DNA from: Bacillus sp. FJAT-27225
GTDB taxonomy: Bacteria > Bacillota > Bacilli > Bacillales > Cytobacillaceae
Direction: 5' to 3'
Assembly: GCF_001685025.1 (NCBI RefSeq)
Contig: NZ_MAYU01000021.1
Coordinates: 558,001 to 622,000 of the forward strand
Length of the DNA stretch: 64,000 nucleotides
A program made the translations under genes and the position numbers. Below are positions 52,067 through 60,217 of the stretch, in pieces (the stretch's first letter is position 1; each line of letters begins with the position of its first letter). Under the pieces are notes generated by a model. The model was given only the letters and a program-made list of their open reading frames with translations, did no database searches and had not been told where the DNA came from.

Positions 52067-52080
52067 TGAAAGCGCTGTCA
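52067..52080 (+). promoter_or_regulatory. cre site (CcpA) before SpoIID/LytB gene
   Basis: TGAAAGCGCTGTCA matches TGNAANCGNWNNCA. It lies between the promoter and the start codon at 52108, a position suited to roadblock repression. Confidence 0.65.
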
Positions 52081-52107
52081 CTTGAACTACAAATTGAGGA
52101 GGATAAA

Positions 52108-53910
52108 ATGTTTACTAAACAAGTAAGGAAATTCATTAGTGTATTGTCTATTACCTTTATTATATCGGGACTCTTTTTTAGCTTCTTTTCCGGCCAGTCA
52201 ACTGCTTCCGCCGCAAAACCTCAAATGACTTTTACAGAAAAGATTATGGCCAAGGATACGGCAAACCGGACCTTGGAATTGGAATATCAAGGCAAACTAA
52301 AGCTTGCTGAAGAATACAAAGTCTCTCAATGGGTAGATGGTAAGCAGTATATAAAATCCCTCAGCGATGTTCGGGTTGGGGCTGAAAATATTACTGTTAA
52401 AGTAAATGGTGAACAGGAAATTATTAAAGTCACAATCAACGGAGTGACGCCTGTGGAAAACATGCGAGTTGGCATTATGACAACCAACTTTGCCACAATG
52501 GACCACAGCCAAATTCAGTTGAGCTCGCCTACTGGTCTAAAAATTGCGGACAAGCTGGGAGAACAAACCTACGAGTCTGCTGCCAATGAAATTGTTACGT
52601 TTACATCGACTGATGGAACAGTTTCGGTTGTGAAGGCAGATGGAACTGAAGCATTCTCTACTAAAAATAGAGTCTATATTTCTACCGATGAATCTAGCAA
52701 AATTAAGGTAGAAACGATTAAAAGAGGAAGTCCGCTTTATACCCCTGCTTACAGAGGCACCTTCGAACTTACGTCTGTAAAAGGAAATAAGCTTCAGTTG
52801 ATCAACGAGGTAGATTTAGAGGAGTATCTATACCAAGTGGTACCGAGCGAAATGCCATCAAGCTTTGGTTTGAATGCCCTCAAAGCTCAGGCTGTTGCAG
52901 CGAGAACGTATGCATTGGGTGATTACTTGAGTGACCGCTTTGCGAAGGACGGCTATTTTGTCCTCGATAGTGTCATGAGCCAGGTATATAACAACTCGCC
53001 TGAAAATGCCCTGACGACGCAGGCTGTTCAGGAAACAGCAGGCAAAATTATGTATGGCGTCGATGGCAGCCTGGTAGATGCACGCTATTATTCCACTTCC
53101 GGCGGATTTGGTGCTTCCAAGCATCAGGTTTGGGCAGATGCTGATGGCTCCTTCCCTGGACAAGTTGTTCCTTACCTTGTTTCGCAAAGCTTTACGTTCG
53201 ATCCAAATGACTCAACAAAGATGCTAAACATTGATACACAAAACGAACAGGAAGTCCTTGATTTTTACAAAAACCTGAGCTACAGGGGCTATGATGATAC
53301 ATCCCTATATTTCAGGTGGAAAATCACTCTTACCAAAACTGAACTGCAAAACACAATCAATAAAAATTTAGCTCCGCGGTATGCTGCCGATCCGAAATTC
53401 GTTTTAACAAAAAATGAAGCTGGCGAGTTCGTAAGCAAGCCGATTCCAGCTCAAGGTATTGGCGAATTCAGAGATATGTATGTTACGAAGCGCGGCGATG
53501 GCGGCAATATTATGGAACTTGTTATTGAAGGTTCTACCGGAACATACAAGATTTTAAAAGAGTACAACATTCGCTTCACAATCCGTCCGAATAGAGCAGA
53601 TACAGGCAGTGCAAATGATATTATTATCTATCGCGCCGCTGGAGGCAGCACAGACTATACAAATACAGCATTAAAAAATGGTTCGATTCTCAATTCGGCA
53701 TTCTTCAGCTTTGAAAAGGATGACGAAAAAGTTGTCTTCTACGGCGGCGGAAATGGCCACGGTGCCGGAATGAGCCAATACGGAGCTTCCCAGCTTGGAT
53801 TAGCTGGAGTGAGTTATGACAAAATCCTCACTTCCTACTATCCAAATATGAATCTTACAGATGTATCAGTCGTTGGGGCCCCTACACCTAGAGGGAATAA
53901 CGCTAAATAA
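52108..53910 (+). CDS. Secreted SpoIID/LytB-domain protein
   Basis: The 600-aa protein has a signal peptide (FISVLSITFIISGLFFSFFS, cleavage near ASAA). The SpoIID domain covers about 210-590: EVDLEEYLYQVVPSEMPSSF with the catalytic-type Glu, ALKAQAVAARTYALG, YYSTSGGFGASKHQVW and C-terminal GHGAGMSQYGASQLGL. SpoIID is a lytic transglycosylase acting on denuded glycan strands and leaving anhydro-MurNAc ends; LytB is an amidase enhancer. ATG 52108 has GAGGAGG upstream. Position, shared operator-like elements and a cre site tie it to the recycling cluster, where AnmK could use its products. Activity on vegetative wall is inferred. Confidence 0.85.
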   Translation: MFTKQVRKFISVLSITFIISGLFFSFFSGQSTASAAKPQMTFTEKIMAKDTANRTLELEYQGKLKLAEEYKVSQWVDGKQYIKSLSDVRVGAENITVKVNGEQEIIKVTINGVTPVENMRVGIMTTNFATMDHSQIQLSSPTGLKIADKLGEQTYESAANEIVTFTSTDGTVSVVKADGTEAFSTKNRVYISTDESSKIKVETIKRGSPLYTPAYRGTFELTSVKGNKLQLINEVDLEEYLYQVVPSEMPSSFGLNALKAQAVAARTYALGDYLSDRFAKDGYFVLDSVMSQVYNNSPENALTTQAVQETAGKIMYGVDGSLVDARYYSTSGGFGASKHQVWADADGSFPGQVVPYLVSQSFTFDPNDSTKMLNIDTQNEQEVLDFYKNLSYRGYDDTSLYFRWKITLTKTELQNTINKNLAPRYAADPKFVLTKNEAGEFVSKPIPAQGIGEFRDMYVTKRGDGGNIMELVIEGSTGTYKILKEYNIRFTIRPNRADTGSANDIIIYRAAGGSTDYTNTALKNGSILNSAFFSFEKDDEKVVFYGGGNGHGAGMSQYGASQLGLAGVSYDKILTSYYPNMNLTDVSVVGAPTPRGNNAK

Positions 53911-53919
53911 GGTGGTATG

Positions 53920-53955
53920 AAAAGAGAAGGTCGCGCCGACCTTCTCTTTTTGTTG
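53920..53955 (+). terminator. Rho-independent terminator after SpoIID/LytB gene
   Basis: AAAGAGAAGGTCG and CGACCTTCTCTTT form a long stem with a 3-nt loop and T5 tail. Confidence 0.92.
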
Positions 53956-54131
53956 TCATGGGATAACTTGTCTTTTTGTGAACAATCAATTCTTGCAGGG
54001 TTAATCTTCGGGTGCTCAAGGACATTTCGCTGTTACAGAATTGTGAATATGTCCTTAAGCACTCGTCCCCAGTTTGACTGCTTTCCCCATTTCTCTACAA
54101 TAATCAACCTTACACTGCCGGCTGACCGGTG

Positions 54132-54227
54132 TGTCCCGAAAACCTGAAAATCTGTCCTGAATCGTTTGGGAAATGTCCTGTATTTTTGAAAATCTGTCAT
54201 GTATTTTGAAAAAGTTGTCCTGCAAAG
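54132..54227. repeat. Array of 21-bp direct repeats
   Basis: Units starting TGTCC or TGTCA occur at 54132, 54153, 54174, 54195 and 54216, exactly 21 bp apart. Units end in GAAAATC, GGGAAA or similar A-rich sequence, and the last is partial. Two helical turns per unit resembles iterons or protein-binding arrays. GGACATTTCGCT occurs just outside at 54021 and 54274. Confidence 0.65.
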
Positions 54228-54359
54228 AAATTAGCGGCCTTCATGTTCCGATTGTTGAAACACCCTACCAAGGACATTTCGCTATTCCTGAAATACGAAA
54301 GAATACAAACAAACGTAAAAGGAAAATACTAGTAGTACTACTGTTTTCTTTATACTTAC

Positions 54360-54770
54360 CTAGTCAGTCTCCGAGTACTGCTAGTGAAAAGTGGCTAATT
54401 TTTATATGCGGGTGGCAAAAAAGTGTGGCCCCTGGGATATAGTCCTTCTAGTACTACTCTGAGTATTACTATTTTTTCCCGAGGAATAACTAGTCAGTCT
54501 CCGAGTACTGCTAGTGAAAAGTGGCTAATTTTTATTTGCGGGTGGTAAAAAAGTGTAGCTCCTGGGATATAGTCCGTCTAGTACTACTCTGAGTATTACT
54601 ATTTTTTCCCGAGGAATAACTAGTGAGTCTCCGAGTACTGCTAGTGAAAAGTTGCTAATTTTAATATGCGGGTGGCAAAAAAATGCAGCCCCTGGGATAT
54701 AGTCCTTCTAGCACTACTACTTCTTCTTAAATAACACCTAGTCAGTCTCCAAGTACTGCTAGTAAAAAAT
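54360..54770. repeat. Three ~130-bp tandem units plus a partial fourth, rich in palindromes
   Basis: The 885-bp gap 53911-54795 holds the terminator at 53920, the 21-bp array and this array. Units start CTAGTCAG/CTAGTGAG at 54360, 54490, 54620 and 54738 (130, 130, 118 bp). Each includes the imperfect palindrome CTAGTCAG...TACTGCTAG (25 bp), a GTGGCTAATTTTTAT segment, GCGGGTGG, CCTGGGATATAGTCC and a second palindrome CTAGTACTACT...GTATTACTA. The partial last unit reaches the frame upstream of the DUF421 gene. Confidence 0.8.
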
Positions 54771-54795
54771 GGCCAAATCGATAAAGGTGATACTC

Positions 54796-55500
54796 ATGGA
54801 AGGTATGCTTGTCCCTGTTACAAGAACAGCGGTAAGTTTTATTGTGTTGGTGCTGGTTACCCTGGTTGTTGGCAAGCACATCAATACGCACAAAAATCAC
54901 TATAGCTTTGCATTGTCAATTACAATCGGATCGTTTATTGCCAACATGAGCTTTGACATAAAGTTGAAGTTCTCAGAAACGGTCATTTCCTTCTTTGTGC
55001 TTATTTTGATGTTTTACATTTGCATGGTCCTATCTTCACGAAGCCGGCAAATCCGGAAATGGCTATCTGGCCGGCCGACCGTCCTGATTGAAAATGGAAA
55101 AATCCTTGATAAAAACATGAAAAAGGTAAAGTTCTCAATAGATGATCTCAACCAATTGCTACGGGAAAAGGGAATTTTTAATACCTTTGAAGTGGCCTAT
55201 GCAATCCTGGAAGTTAGCGGGGATTTGTCCGTCTTAAAAAAGAATCCTTTTCAGAACGTATCAAAACAGGATCTTCACGTTCCTAATTCCTCAGAAAGGC
55301 TGCCAATTGAATTAATTATGGATGGGGAAATTATTGCAAAGAACTCAACAGGCCTGTACAACCGCAACTGGATTGAGGCGGAATGCAAAAACAGGAATTT
55401 ACGGGTTGAAGAGATATATTATGCTGTCGTCAATAGCCATGGTAACCTGTTTGTAGATAAATATGAGGATAATCTAATTGCTCCAACCGATGTAGAGTGA
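54796..55500 (+). CDS. DUF421 (YetF/YrbG-type) membrane protein
   Basis: The 234-aa protein has three N-terminal helices (TAVSFIVLVLVTLVVGKHI first) and a cytoplasmic DUF421 domain: GRPTVLIENGKILDKNMKK, then FEVAYAILEVSGDLSVLKK and LPIELIMDGEI. Its function in the family is not settled. ATG 54796 has AAAGGTG 6 nt upstream. An earlier ATG at 54769 lies inside the partial 130-bp repeat unit and has no Shine-Dalgarno, so it is rejected. The gene stands alone after the repeat block. Confidence 0.85.
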   Translation: MEGMLVPVTRTAVSFIVLVLVTLVVGKHINTHKNHYSFALSITIGSFIANMSFDIKLKFSETVISFFVLILMFYICMVLSSRSRQIRKWLSGRPTVLIENGKILDKNMKKVKFSIDDLNQLLREKGIFNTFEVAYAILEVSGDLSVLKKNPFQNVSKQDLHVPNSSERLPIELIMDGEIIAKNSTGLYNRNWIEAECKNRNLRVEEIYYAVVNSHGNLFVDKYEDNLIAPTDVE

Positions 55501-55576
55501 CCAAGCCCCCCTATTTTCTCTCCAATCCATTTTTCTGTGTCAAGACGGTTGGGGTAAGGTAAAGTAATAAAATTCC

Positions 55577-55614
55577 GTGAGAGGAAACTTTACAGTAAAG
55601 TTACACCCTCTCAC
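55577..55614. terminator. Nested inverted repeat between convergent genes
   Basis: GTGAGAGG/CCTCTCAC encloses AACTTTAC/GTAAAGTT. It lies between DUF421 (plus, ends 55500) and the kinase-like gene (minus, ends 55707); T-rich on the minus side. Possible bidirectional terminator. Confidence 0.5.
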
Positions 55615-55706
55615 AGAAAAGGGAGGACGTTCCGGAAATAGTAACCCACCTCTAGCTGTCGACCGATTATTTAATTTTACTCGTGGAAATTTCCTCTTGC
55701 TTTGTT

Positions 55707-56243
55707 TCAAAAGGGTATAAATAAACCATAATCTATAACGATGATTTTGTTATCGTGTGTTAACGCGACATTTCGAGGCATTAAATCGACTGGAACAATA
55801 AAGTGGAGTAAAAACTTCTGTGTTAGTTGGCCAATTTTTTGGAGGTTTTCCAAATTCACCGCCATTTTCCGATCCATCTTCTTCATAACAATCCAACCTA
55901 GCCCCAGTTCGATAACAGGACAGAGGTGTTGCTTAATATCCGGATGGGCGTAGTGGTAAAGATGGAATTCGTTTGCATTACTAGCCAAGCCAATAAATGA
56001 AAGTGGAACTTTCAAGACATATCCATTCCCCAGATCATAGACAATTCGGTTCAAACCACTTCCAATTACAGCATAGGGGAAATTTAGAGTTCGCTGAGCT
56101 ATTTTCGCTCTTTGCATAGGGGTATATAGGATGTATTTTCCCAAATGACCGATCCACGTTTGAATCGATTGGATTTCAATTCTCTTTATAAATTGACTCT
56201 CTTCCAATTGTAAATTATCTCTTTCCATAGCTGTGTCAGCCAT
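55707..56243 (-). CDS. Minimal protein kinase-like protein
   Basis: The 178-aa protein has a compact kinase-like core: a glycine-rich turn GSGLNRIVYD (61-70), a Lys in VLKVP (Lys78), a possible helix-C Glu92, the catalytic-loop match VDLMPRN (Asp153, Asn158) and VIDYGLF as the DFG equivalent (Asp171). The C-lobe is very short, ending 8 residues after that Asp. ATG 56243 has GGGGGG 6 nt upstream, and that site overlaps the stop region of the P450 gene, so both are co-transcribed. I do not know the family. It could phosphorylate a small molecule or be a degenerate kinase. Confidence 0.6.
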   Translation of the reverse strand: MADTAMERDNLQLEESQFIKRIEIQSIQTWIGHLGKYILYTPMQRAKIAQRTLNFPYAVIGSGLNRIVYDLGNGYVLKVPLSFIGLASNANEFHLYHYAHPDIKQHLCPVIELGLGWIVMKKMDRKMAVNLENLQKIGQLTQKFLLHFIVPVDLMPRNVALTHDNKIIVIDYGLFIPF

Positions 56244-56257
56244 TTCTTTCCCCCCTT

Positions 56258-57640
56258 TCATACGGTATCTGTCACTCCACTGAAGTTTTTTCTTGCCTCA
56301 AGCTGCATTGACAATCCACCCCTGGGTCTTAGAGTAATCGATGGATACGGAATGGCTGGCCGGTGGTCATCCCCAATATTCACTTTGAAAGAGCGGGAAA
56401 TGGTAGCGAGGACGAGGACGGCCTCCATCATTGCAAAATGGTTGCCGATGCAAACTCTGGGGCCTCCGCCAAAAGGAAAGAAAGCGAACTGGGGAATCGT
56501 TTTGAGGAAATTGTTTTCGAACCGTTCTGGCCGAAACGCCTCTGGATCATGAAAATATTTATCCTTACGGTGCATTACATATTGAGATACCAAAATGGTG
56601 TCTCCCTTTTTAAATTGGTACCCGCCTATTTCAACATCTTCGTCCACCTCACGGCCAATAATATAGGCAGGTGGATAGATTCGCAATGACTCCCAAACTA
56701 CATTTTGAGTGTATGGCAATTTCATAAAGTCCTCTGGAGTTGGGTTTCGGCCGCCAATGACCCGATCAATTTCATCAAAGAGTTTCTGTTGGACCGCCGG
56801 GTGCTTCGAGAGCAAGTAAAGGGCCCAGGATAATGCATTGGCAGTGGTTTCATGTCCTGCAAGGAAGATAGTCATCACTTCATCCCGCACCTGTTCATCT
56901 GTCATGCCATTTCCATCCTCGGCATCACGGGCGTCCATTAAAATACCCAGCATGTCTTCATGCTTTTCTGGATCAGTCCGTCTATTTTCGATAATGCCAA
57001 AAAGGATTTCATTTATCTTAACAAGTGCCCCTTTATGCTCACGATTCGTTTTTGTAGGGATCCATAAAGGAAGTTTCAGCAGTGCCCTCCACCTTTTAAC
57101 AGCGACTCCCATTACGGTATCAAACGGCTTTCCAAGTATACTGGAGCCTTCCTTAAACTCCAAATTAAACATCGTTTTTGCAATGATACCAAGTGTAATG
57201 TCCATCATATCCTGTGTAATGACCCGCTTCTCTCCGTCTCTCCATTTGGATATATAATCGCTAGTAATAGCAATCATATCGATGCCATAATTAGAGATAT
57301 GCGACCTTTTGAAAGCAGGCTGAATCAGCCTCCTCTGGTGCAAATGGGTCTCCTTCTCGCTTGTCAGCAAACCTTCTCCAAGCAACGTCTTCAGTTCAGC
57401 AAATTCCCGGGACTTCACGAAGTTTTTATGTTTTGTAACAAGTACTTCCTTAATCATTTCAGGTTCGGAAATCAAATACACATTCTGAAAAGGCGAGAAA
57501 CGAATTTTAACAACGTCTCCAAAGTCCGAAGCCTTTTTTAAAAACTTGAGTGGGTCTTTCCGAAATTCTTTGCTATGTCCTCCAATCAGCTTTCCCCCTG
57601 GGAGAAGCCGAATGTTCTTAACTGTTTCTAAATCACTCAT
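56258..57640 (-). CDS. Cytochrome P450
   Basis: The 460-aa protein has all P450 landmarks: oxygen-binding I helix AGHETT (261-266), ExxR in ESLR (317-320), and the heme-ligand loop FPFGGGPRVCIG with Cys397. It is soluble, without a membrane anchor, as usual for Bacillus P450s, and resembles the fatty-acid or terpenoid-hydroxylating classes, but the substrate is unknown. ATG 57640 has GAGGAGT 7 nt upstream; the open frame to 57658 is not needed. No ferredoxin or reductase gene is near, so it uses shared redox partners. A small kinase-like gene is co-transcribed after it. Confidence 0.93.
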   Translation of the reverse strand: MSDLETVKNIRLLPGGKLIGGHSKEFRKDPLKFLKKASDFGDVVKIRFSPFQNVYLISEPEMIKEVLVTKHKNFVKSREFAELKTLLGEGLLTSEKETHLHQRRLIQPAFKRSHISNYGIDMIAITSDYISKWRDGEKRVITQDMMDITLGIIAKTMFNLEFKEGSSILGKPFDTVMGVAVKRWRALLKLPLWIPTKTNREHKGALVKINEILFGIIENRRTDPEKHEDMLGILMDARDAEDGNGMTDEQVRDEVMTIFLAGHETTANALSWALYLLSKHPAVQQKLFDEIDRVIGGRNPTPEDFMKLPYTQNVVWESLRIYPPAYIIGREVDEDVEIGGYQFKKGDTILVSQYVMHRKDKYFHDPEAFRPERFENNFLKTIPQFAFFPFGGGPRVCIGNHFAMMEAVLVLATISRSFKVNIGDDHRPAIPYPSITLRPRGGLSMQLEARKNFSGVTDTV

Positions 57641-57855
57641 CTTAAGTACTCCTCTCATCCATAATCGTTAGAATCATTCTATGCCGATAATGGTGAATAG
57701 CTTGTACGTTAGCTGAATATTAAGAGGCACTTAGTATTTAAAATACAACCTTTCTGAGCAATGTTTTCTAAAAAAGATTTGCTAAAAGATTATTGAAGGC
57801 AGATTATTCGAAATTATTCTAAAATAATAGTTACAATAAATATGTATACATGTAC

Positions 57856-57869
57856 ACTAACCGGTTAGT
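57856..57869. promoter_or_regulatory. Perfect palindrome ACTAACCGGTTAGT, TetR-type operator
   Basis: A 14-bp perfect palindrome lies 49 bp before the SDR start codon. Its form is that of TetR/AcrR-family operators. No TetR gene is in the window. Confidence 0.55.
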
Positions 57870-57904
57870 AGTGAAATTCAAAAAGCAAGGAGGATTACGA
57901 TAGT

Positions 57905-58680
57905 ATGGCACAAAAAACAGCAGTCATTACAGGCTCAGGCCAAGGAATCGGGAAAGCATTGGCAGAACGTTTAGCAAGCGAAGGATTTGCGATCGTGTTA
58001 AGTGACCTAAACGAAAAAACTGTACAGGAAACCGAGGCAGAACTGAAAGAAAAAGGATATAAGGTTACTTCATTTGTTGGGAATGTTACAAATCCGGAGG
58101 ACCAACAGGCACTTGTTCAACACGCTGTCGATACGTTCGGAAGTGTAGATGTTTTTATCAATAATGCTGGTGTGGAAGGCCAAGTTGCACCTCTTACAAA
58201 AGTGGAACCGAAATCCGTTGATTTTGCTTTAGATGTTAACGTTAAAGGTGTCATTTAGGTATTCAGGCAGCTGCGAATCAAATGATTAAACAAGGAACTG
58301 GCGGTAAAATTATCAATGCTTGCTCAATCGCTGGCCAGGAAGGTTTCGAAATGCTCGGAGTATACTCGGCAACTAAATTTGCTGTAAAAGGTTTAACTCA
58401 AACTGCAGCGAAGGAACTTGCACAACATAAGATTACCGTTAACTCCTACTGCCCTGGCATCGTCGGAACTAGTATGTGGGAACGCTTGGATGAAAAAATG
58501 ATGGAACATATGGGGACGAAAAAAGGCGAAGCATTTGAGAAATTCACTCAAGGCATTGCACTTGGCCGCGCTCAAACTCCAGAAGATGTCGCGAATCTTG
58601 TATCATTCCTGGCATCACCAAACTCTGATTACATCACGGGACAAAATATCCTGACTGATGGCGGCATGGTGTTCAATTAA
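57905..58680 (+). pseudogene. Acetoin/diacetyl reductase-like SDR, frameshifted
   Basis: Two frames make one classical SDR of about 257 aa. The first (57905-58258) has TGSGQGIGKALAERLA and FINNAGVEGQ and ends prematurely in VNVKGVI-stop. The second resumes with [12 protein letters not shown] and holds Ser (NACSIAG), the Tyr-x-x-x-Lys motif [10 protein letters not shown] and [20 protein letters not shown], typical of (S)-acetoin-forming diacetyl reductases. Restoring one base near 58256 (for example GTCATT-TTA-GGT) joins the frames. ATG follows AGGAGG with a long spacing. A TetR-type palindrome precedes it. Mutation or sequencing error; conservation on both sides favours recent loss or error. 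Confidence 0.85.
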
Positions 58681-58695
58681 TCTATAATGATAGTG

Positions 58696-58733
58696 AAAAA
58701 GCCTAATTTTTCCGTGGAGGAATTAGGCTTTCC
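58696..58733. terminator. Bidirectional terminator between SDR and DacF-like genes
   Basis: AAAGCCTAATT and AATTAGGCTTT form an 11-bp stem with T-runs on both strands, between convergent genes. Confidence 0.8.
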
Positions 58734-58748
58734 TTTCATTTTTCGAGA

Positions 58749-59927
58749 TTAGGCCCCATACGATCTGTCGTTCTGTCTATCTGTTTTCTTTCGAATCCGG
58801 ATGAAGATGATTCCTATAAAAGCTAGGAGCCCAATAAGCGTACCAGGCAGCAAAACCTTTAAATTTTCAGCTTCCTCGTTCGGTGTTTTTGGCGAAGCCA
58901 GCTTAGCAGTCTTCCTTTCTTTTTTCTTGAAGTTCTCCAATTTAAGCGACGTAATAAGCTTTTGATCGTCTCCGAATATTTCCAGCGTTCCCTCGTCATT
59001 CATTTTCATAGTCACGGCCATGCCAACAGGCTGGGAAAAGTACACGTCCCTCGTCGTTTTATATTCTCCAATCTCCATTGGAATGGCCGTTCCCTGAGGA
59101 ATAAGAGTTGTCTTAAAATTCCCAAATGCATAATCGAGCAAAGCCTTCGTATCATTGTAGGCATCTCTCTGTGAAGCTCCTTCCAATGTTACAACAATGA
59201 TACTCATACCGGCTCGGTCAGCAGCTGTCACTAGCGTATGGCCAGATTCGTCAACATAGCCTGTTTTCCCGCCAGTAACTCCGTCATAAGGTTTCTCCCT
59301 CATTAATTTATGATGCGTATATAATGTGGTTTGCCACGACTGGCCCTGCCACTTGAGCTCCTTCGTACCAAAAATCCTTCTAAACTCCTCATTTTTCAAT
59401 GCATATTGAGTGATCATTGCTAAATCCCTTGCCGAGGTTTGATGATTGGGGTCAAACAGGCCATGCGGGTTTTGAAAAATGGTTTCCTCTGTGCCAATCT
59501 GCTTTACATATTCATTCAAATTTTTGGCAAACTGTTCGATTGAACCATCAAGATGCTCGGCTATAGCGACGCCGGCATCATTTCCGGAATTAATCAGCAG
59601 CCCTTCGATCAGCTTTCTTAGTGGAACCTGTTCCCCCTCCTCAAGATAGACGCGGGTTCCCTCAACCTCCCTCGCCTTCTTGCTCACGGTTACTGTATCA
59701 TCCAGGTTTCCGGTTTCAATTGCATAAATCGCCGTAGCAACTTTAGTCAGGCTTGCCGGGTATTTTCTTTCTCTAGCATTTTTTTCAAAAAGAATCTCGC
59801 CGCTTTTCGTATCCAACACAATCGCGGCACCGCTATGGATTACTGGAATTTCAGCAGCACTCGCTTCACAGACAGACCAATTTTGCATAAAAAGGAGAAA
59901 AACAATTATAAATAATACTCTTCGCAT
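58749..59927 (-). CDS. D-alanyl-D-alanine carboxypeptidase (DacF/PBP5 type)
   Basis: The 392-aa protein has a signal peptide (LFIIVFLLFMQNWSV, cleavage near ASA-AEI) and the three penicillin-binding motifs: SLTK (Ser59-Lys62), SGN (114-116) and KTG (221-223). A C-terminal helix (LLPGTLIGLLAFIGIIFIRI) anchors it to the membrane. It removes the terminal D-Ala from pentapeptide stems. ATG has AGGTGAGGT just upstream. Its membrane-tail architecture matches DacF or DacB-like enzymes of Bacillus. No operon partner is visible; its neighbour downstream is convergent. Confidence 0.93.
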   Translation of the reverse strand: MRRVLFIIVFLLFMQNWSVCEASAAEIPVIHSGAAIVLDTKSGEILFEKNARERKYPASLTKVATAIYAIETGNLDDTVTVSKKAREVEGTRVYLEEGEQVPLRKLIEGLLINSGNDAGVAIAEHLDGSIEQFAKNLNEYVKQIGTEETIFQNPHGLFDPNHQTSARDLAMITQYALKNEEFRRIFGTKELKWQGQSWQTTLYTHHKLMREKPYDGVTGGKTGYVDESGHTLVTAADRAGMSIIVVTLEGASQRDAYNDTKALLDYAFGNFKTTLIPQGTAIPMEIGEYKTTRDVYFSQPVGMAVTMKMNDEGTLEIFGDDQKLITSLKLENFKKKERKTAKLASPKTPNEEAENLKVLLPGTLIGLLAFIGIIFIRIRKKTDRQNDRSYGA

Positions 59928-60072
59928 ACCTCACCTGCCAACTTATCAATTTATACACTCCTAAAGTAATAGTACTATTTAACCACAAACATGAAAATAG
60001 TAAAAACTAATTTATGAATCAGCATTTTTACATCTTATTTAATGAAAGTTTCATTATGTCTGCTAAGCAAAC

Positions 60073-60104
60073 AAAAAAATCTCCCAAAACGCAGGAGATT
60101 TTTT
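60073..60104. terminator. Bidirectional terminator
   Basis: AAAAATCTCC and GGAGATTTTTT form a stem with A/T runs on both sides, in the 290-bp gap between the DacF-like start and the glucosidase end. Confidence 0.75.
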
Positions 60105-60217
60105 ATGGGTTTGAAGGGAGTTAGCTCCACATCGGTACCCTTTTATTTTTGAATGGTGAAGCGACGTCTTAACTTTCTGTTAATACTGAGGTAAAAATAC
60201 AAATAGTATCGTGAAAA

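Noticed and set aside
53917-54442. 76-aa and 89-aa plus-strand frames
   Set aside because: They start in a terminator or inside the 21-bp array and have no coding character or ribosome-binding site.
54132-54770. 21-bp and 130-bp arrays considered as CRISPR or coding repeats
   Set aside because: No spacer structure; the reading frames across them lack ribosome-binding sites and break within or soon after the arrays.
57774-57860. A defined promoter for the SDR gene
   Set aside because: TACAAT at 57832 lacks a convincing -35 at 16-18 nt, so I did not list it.
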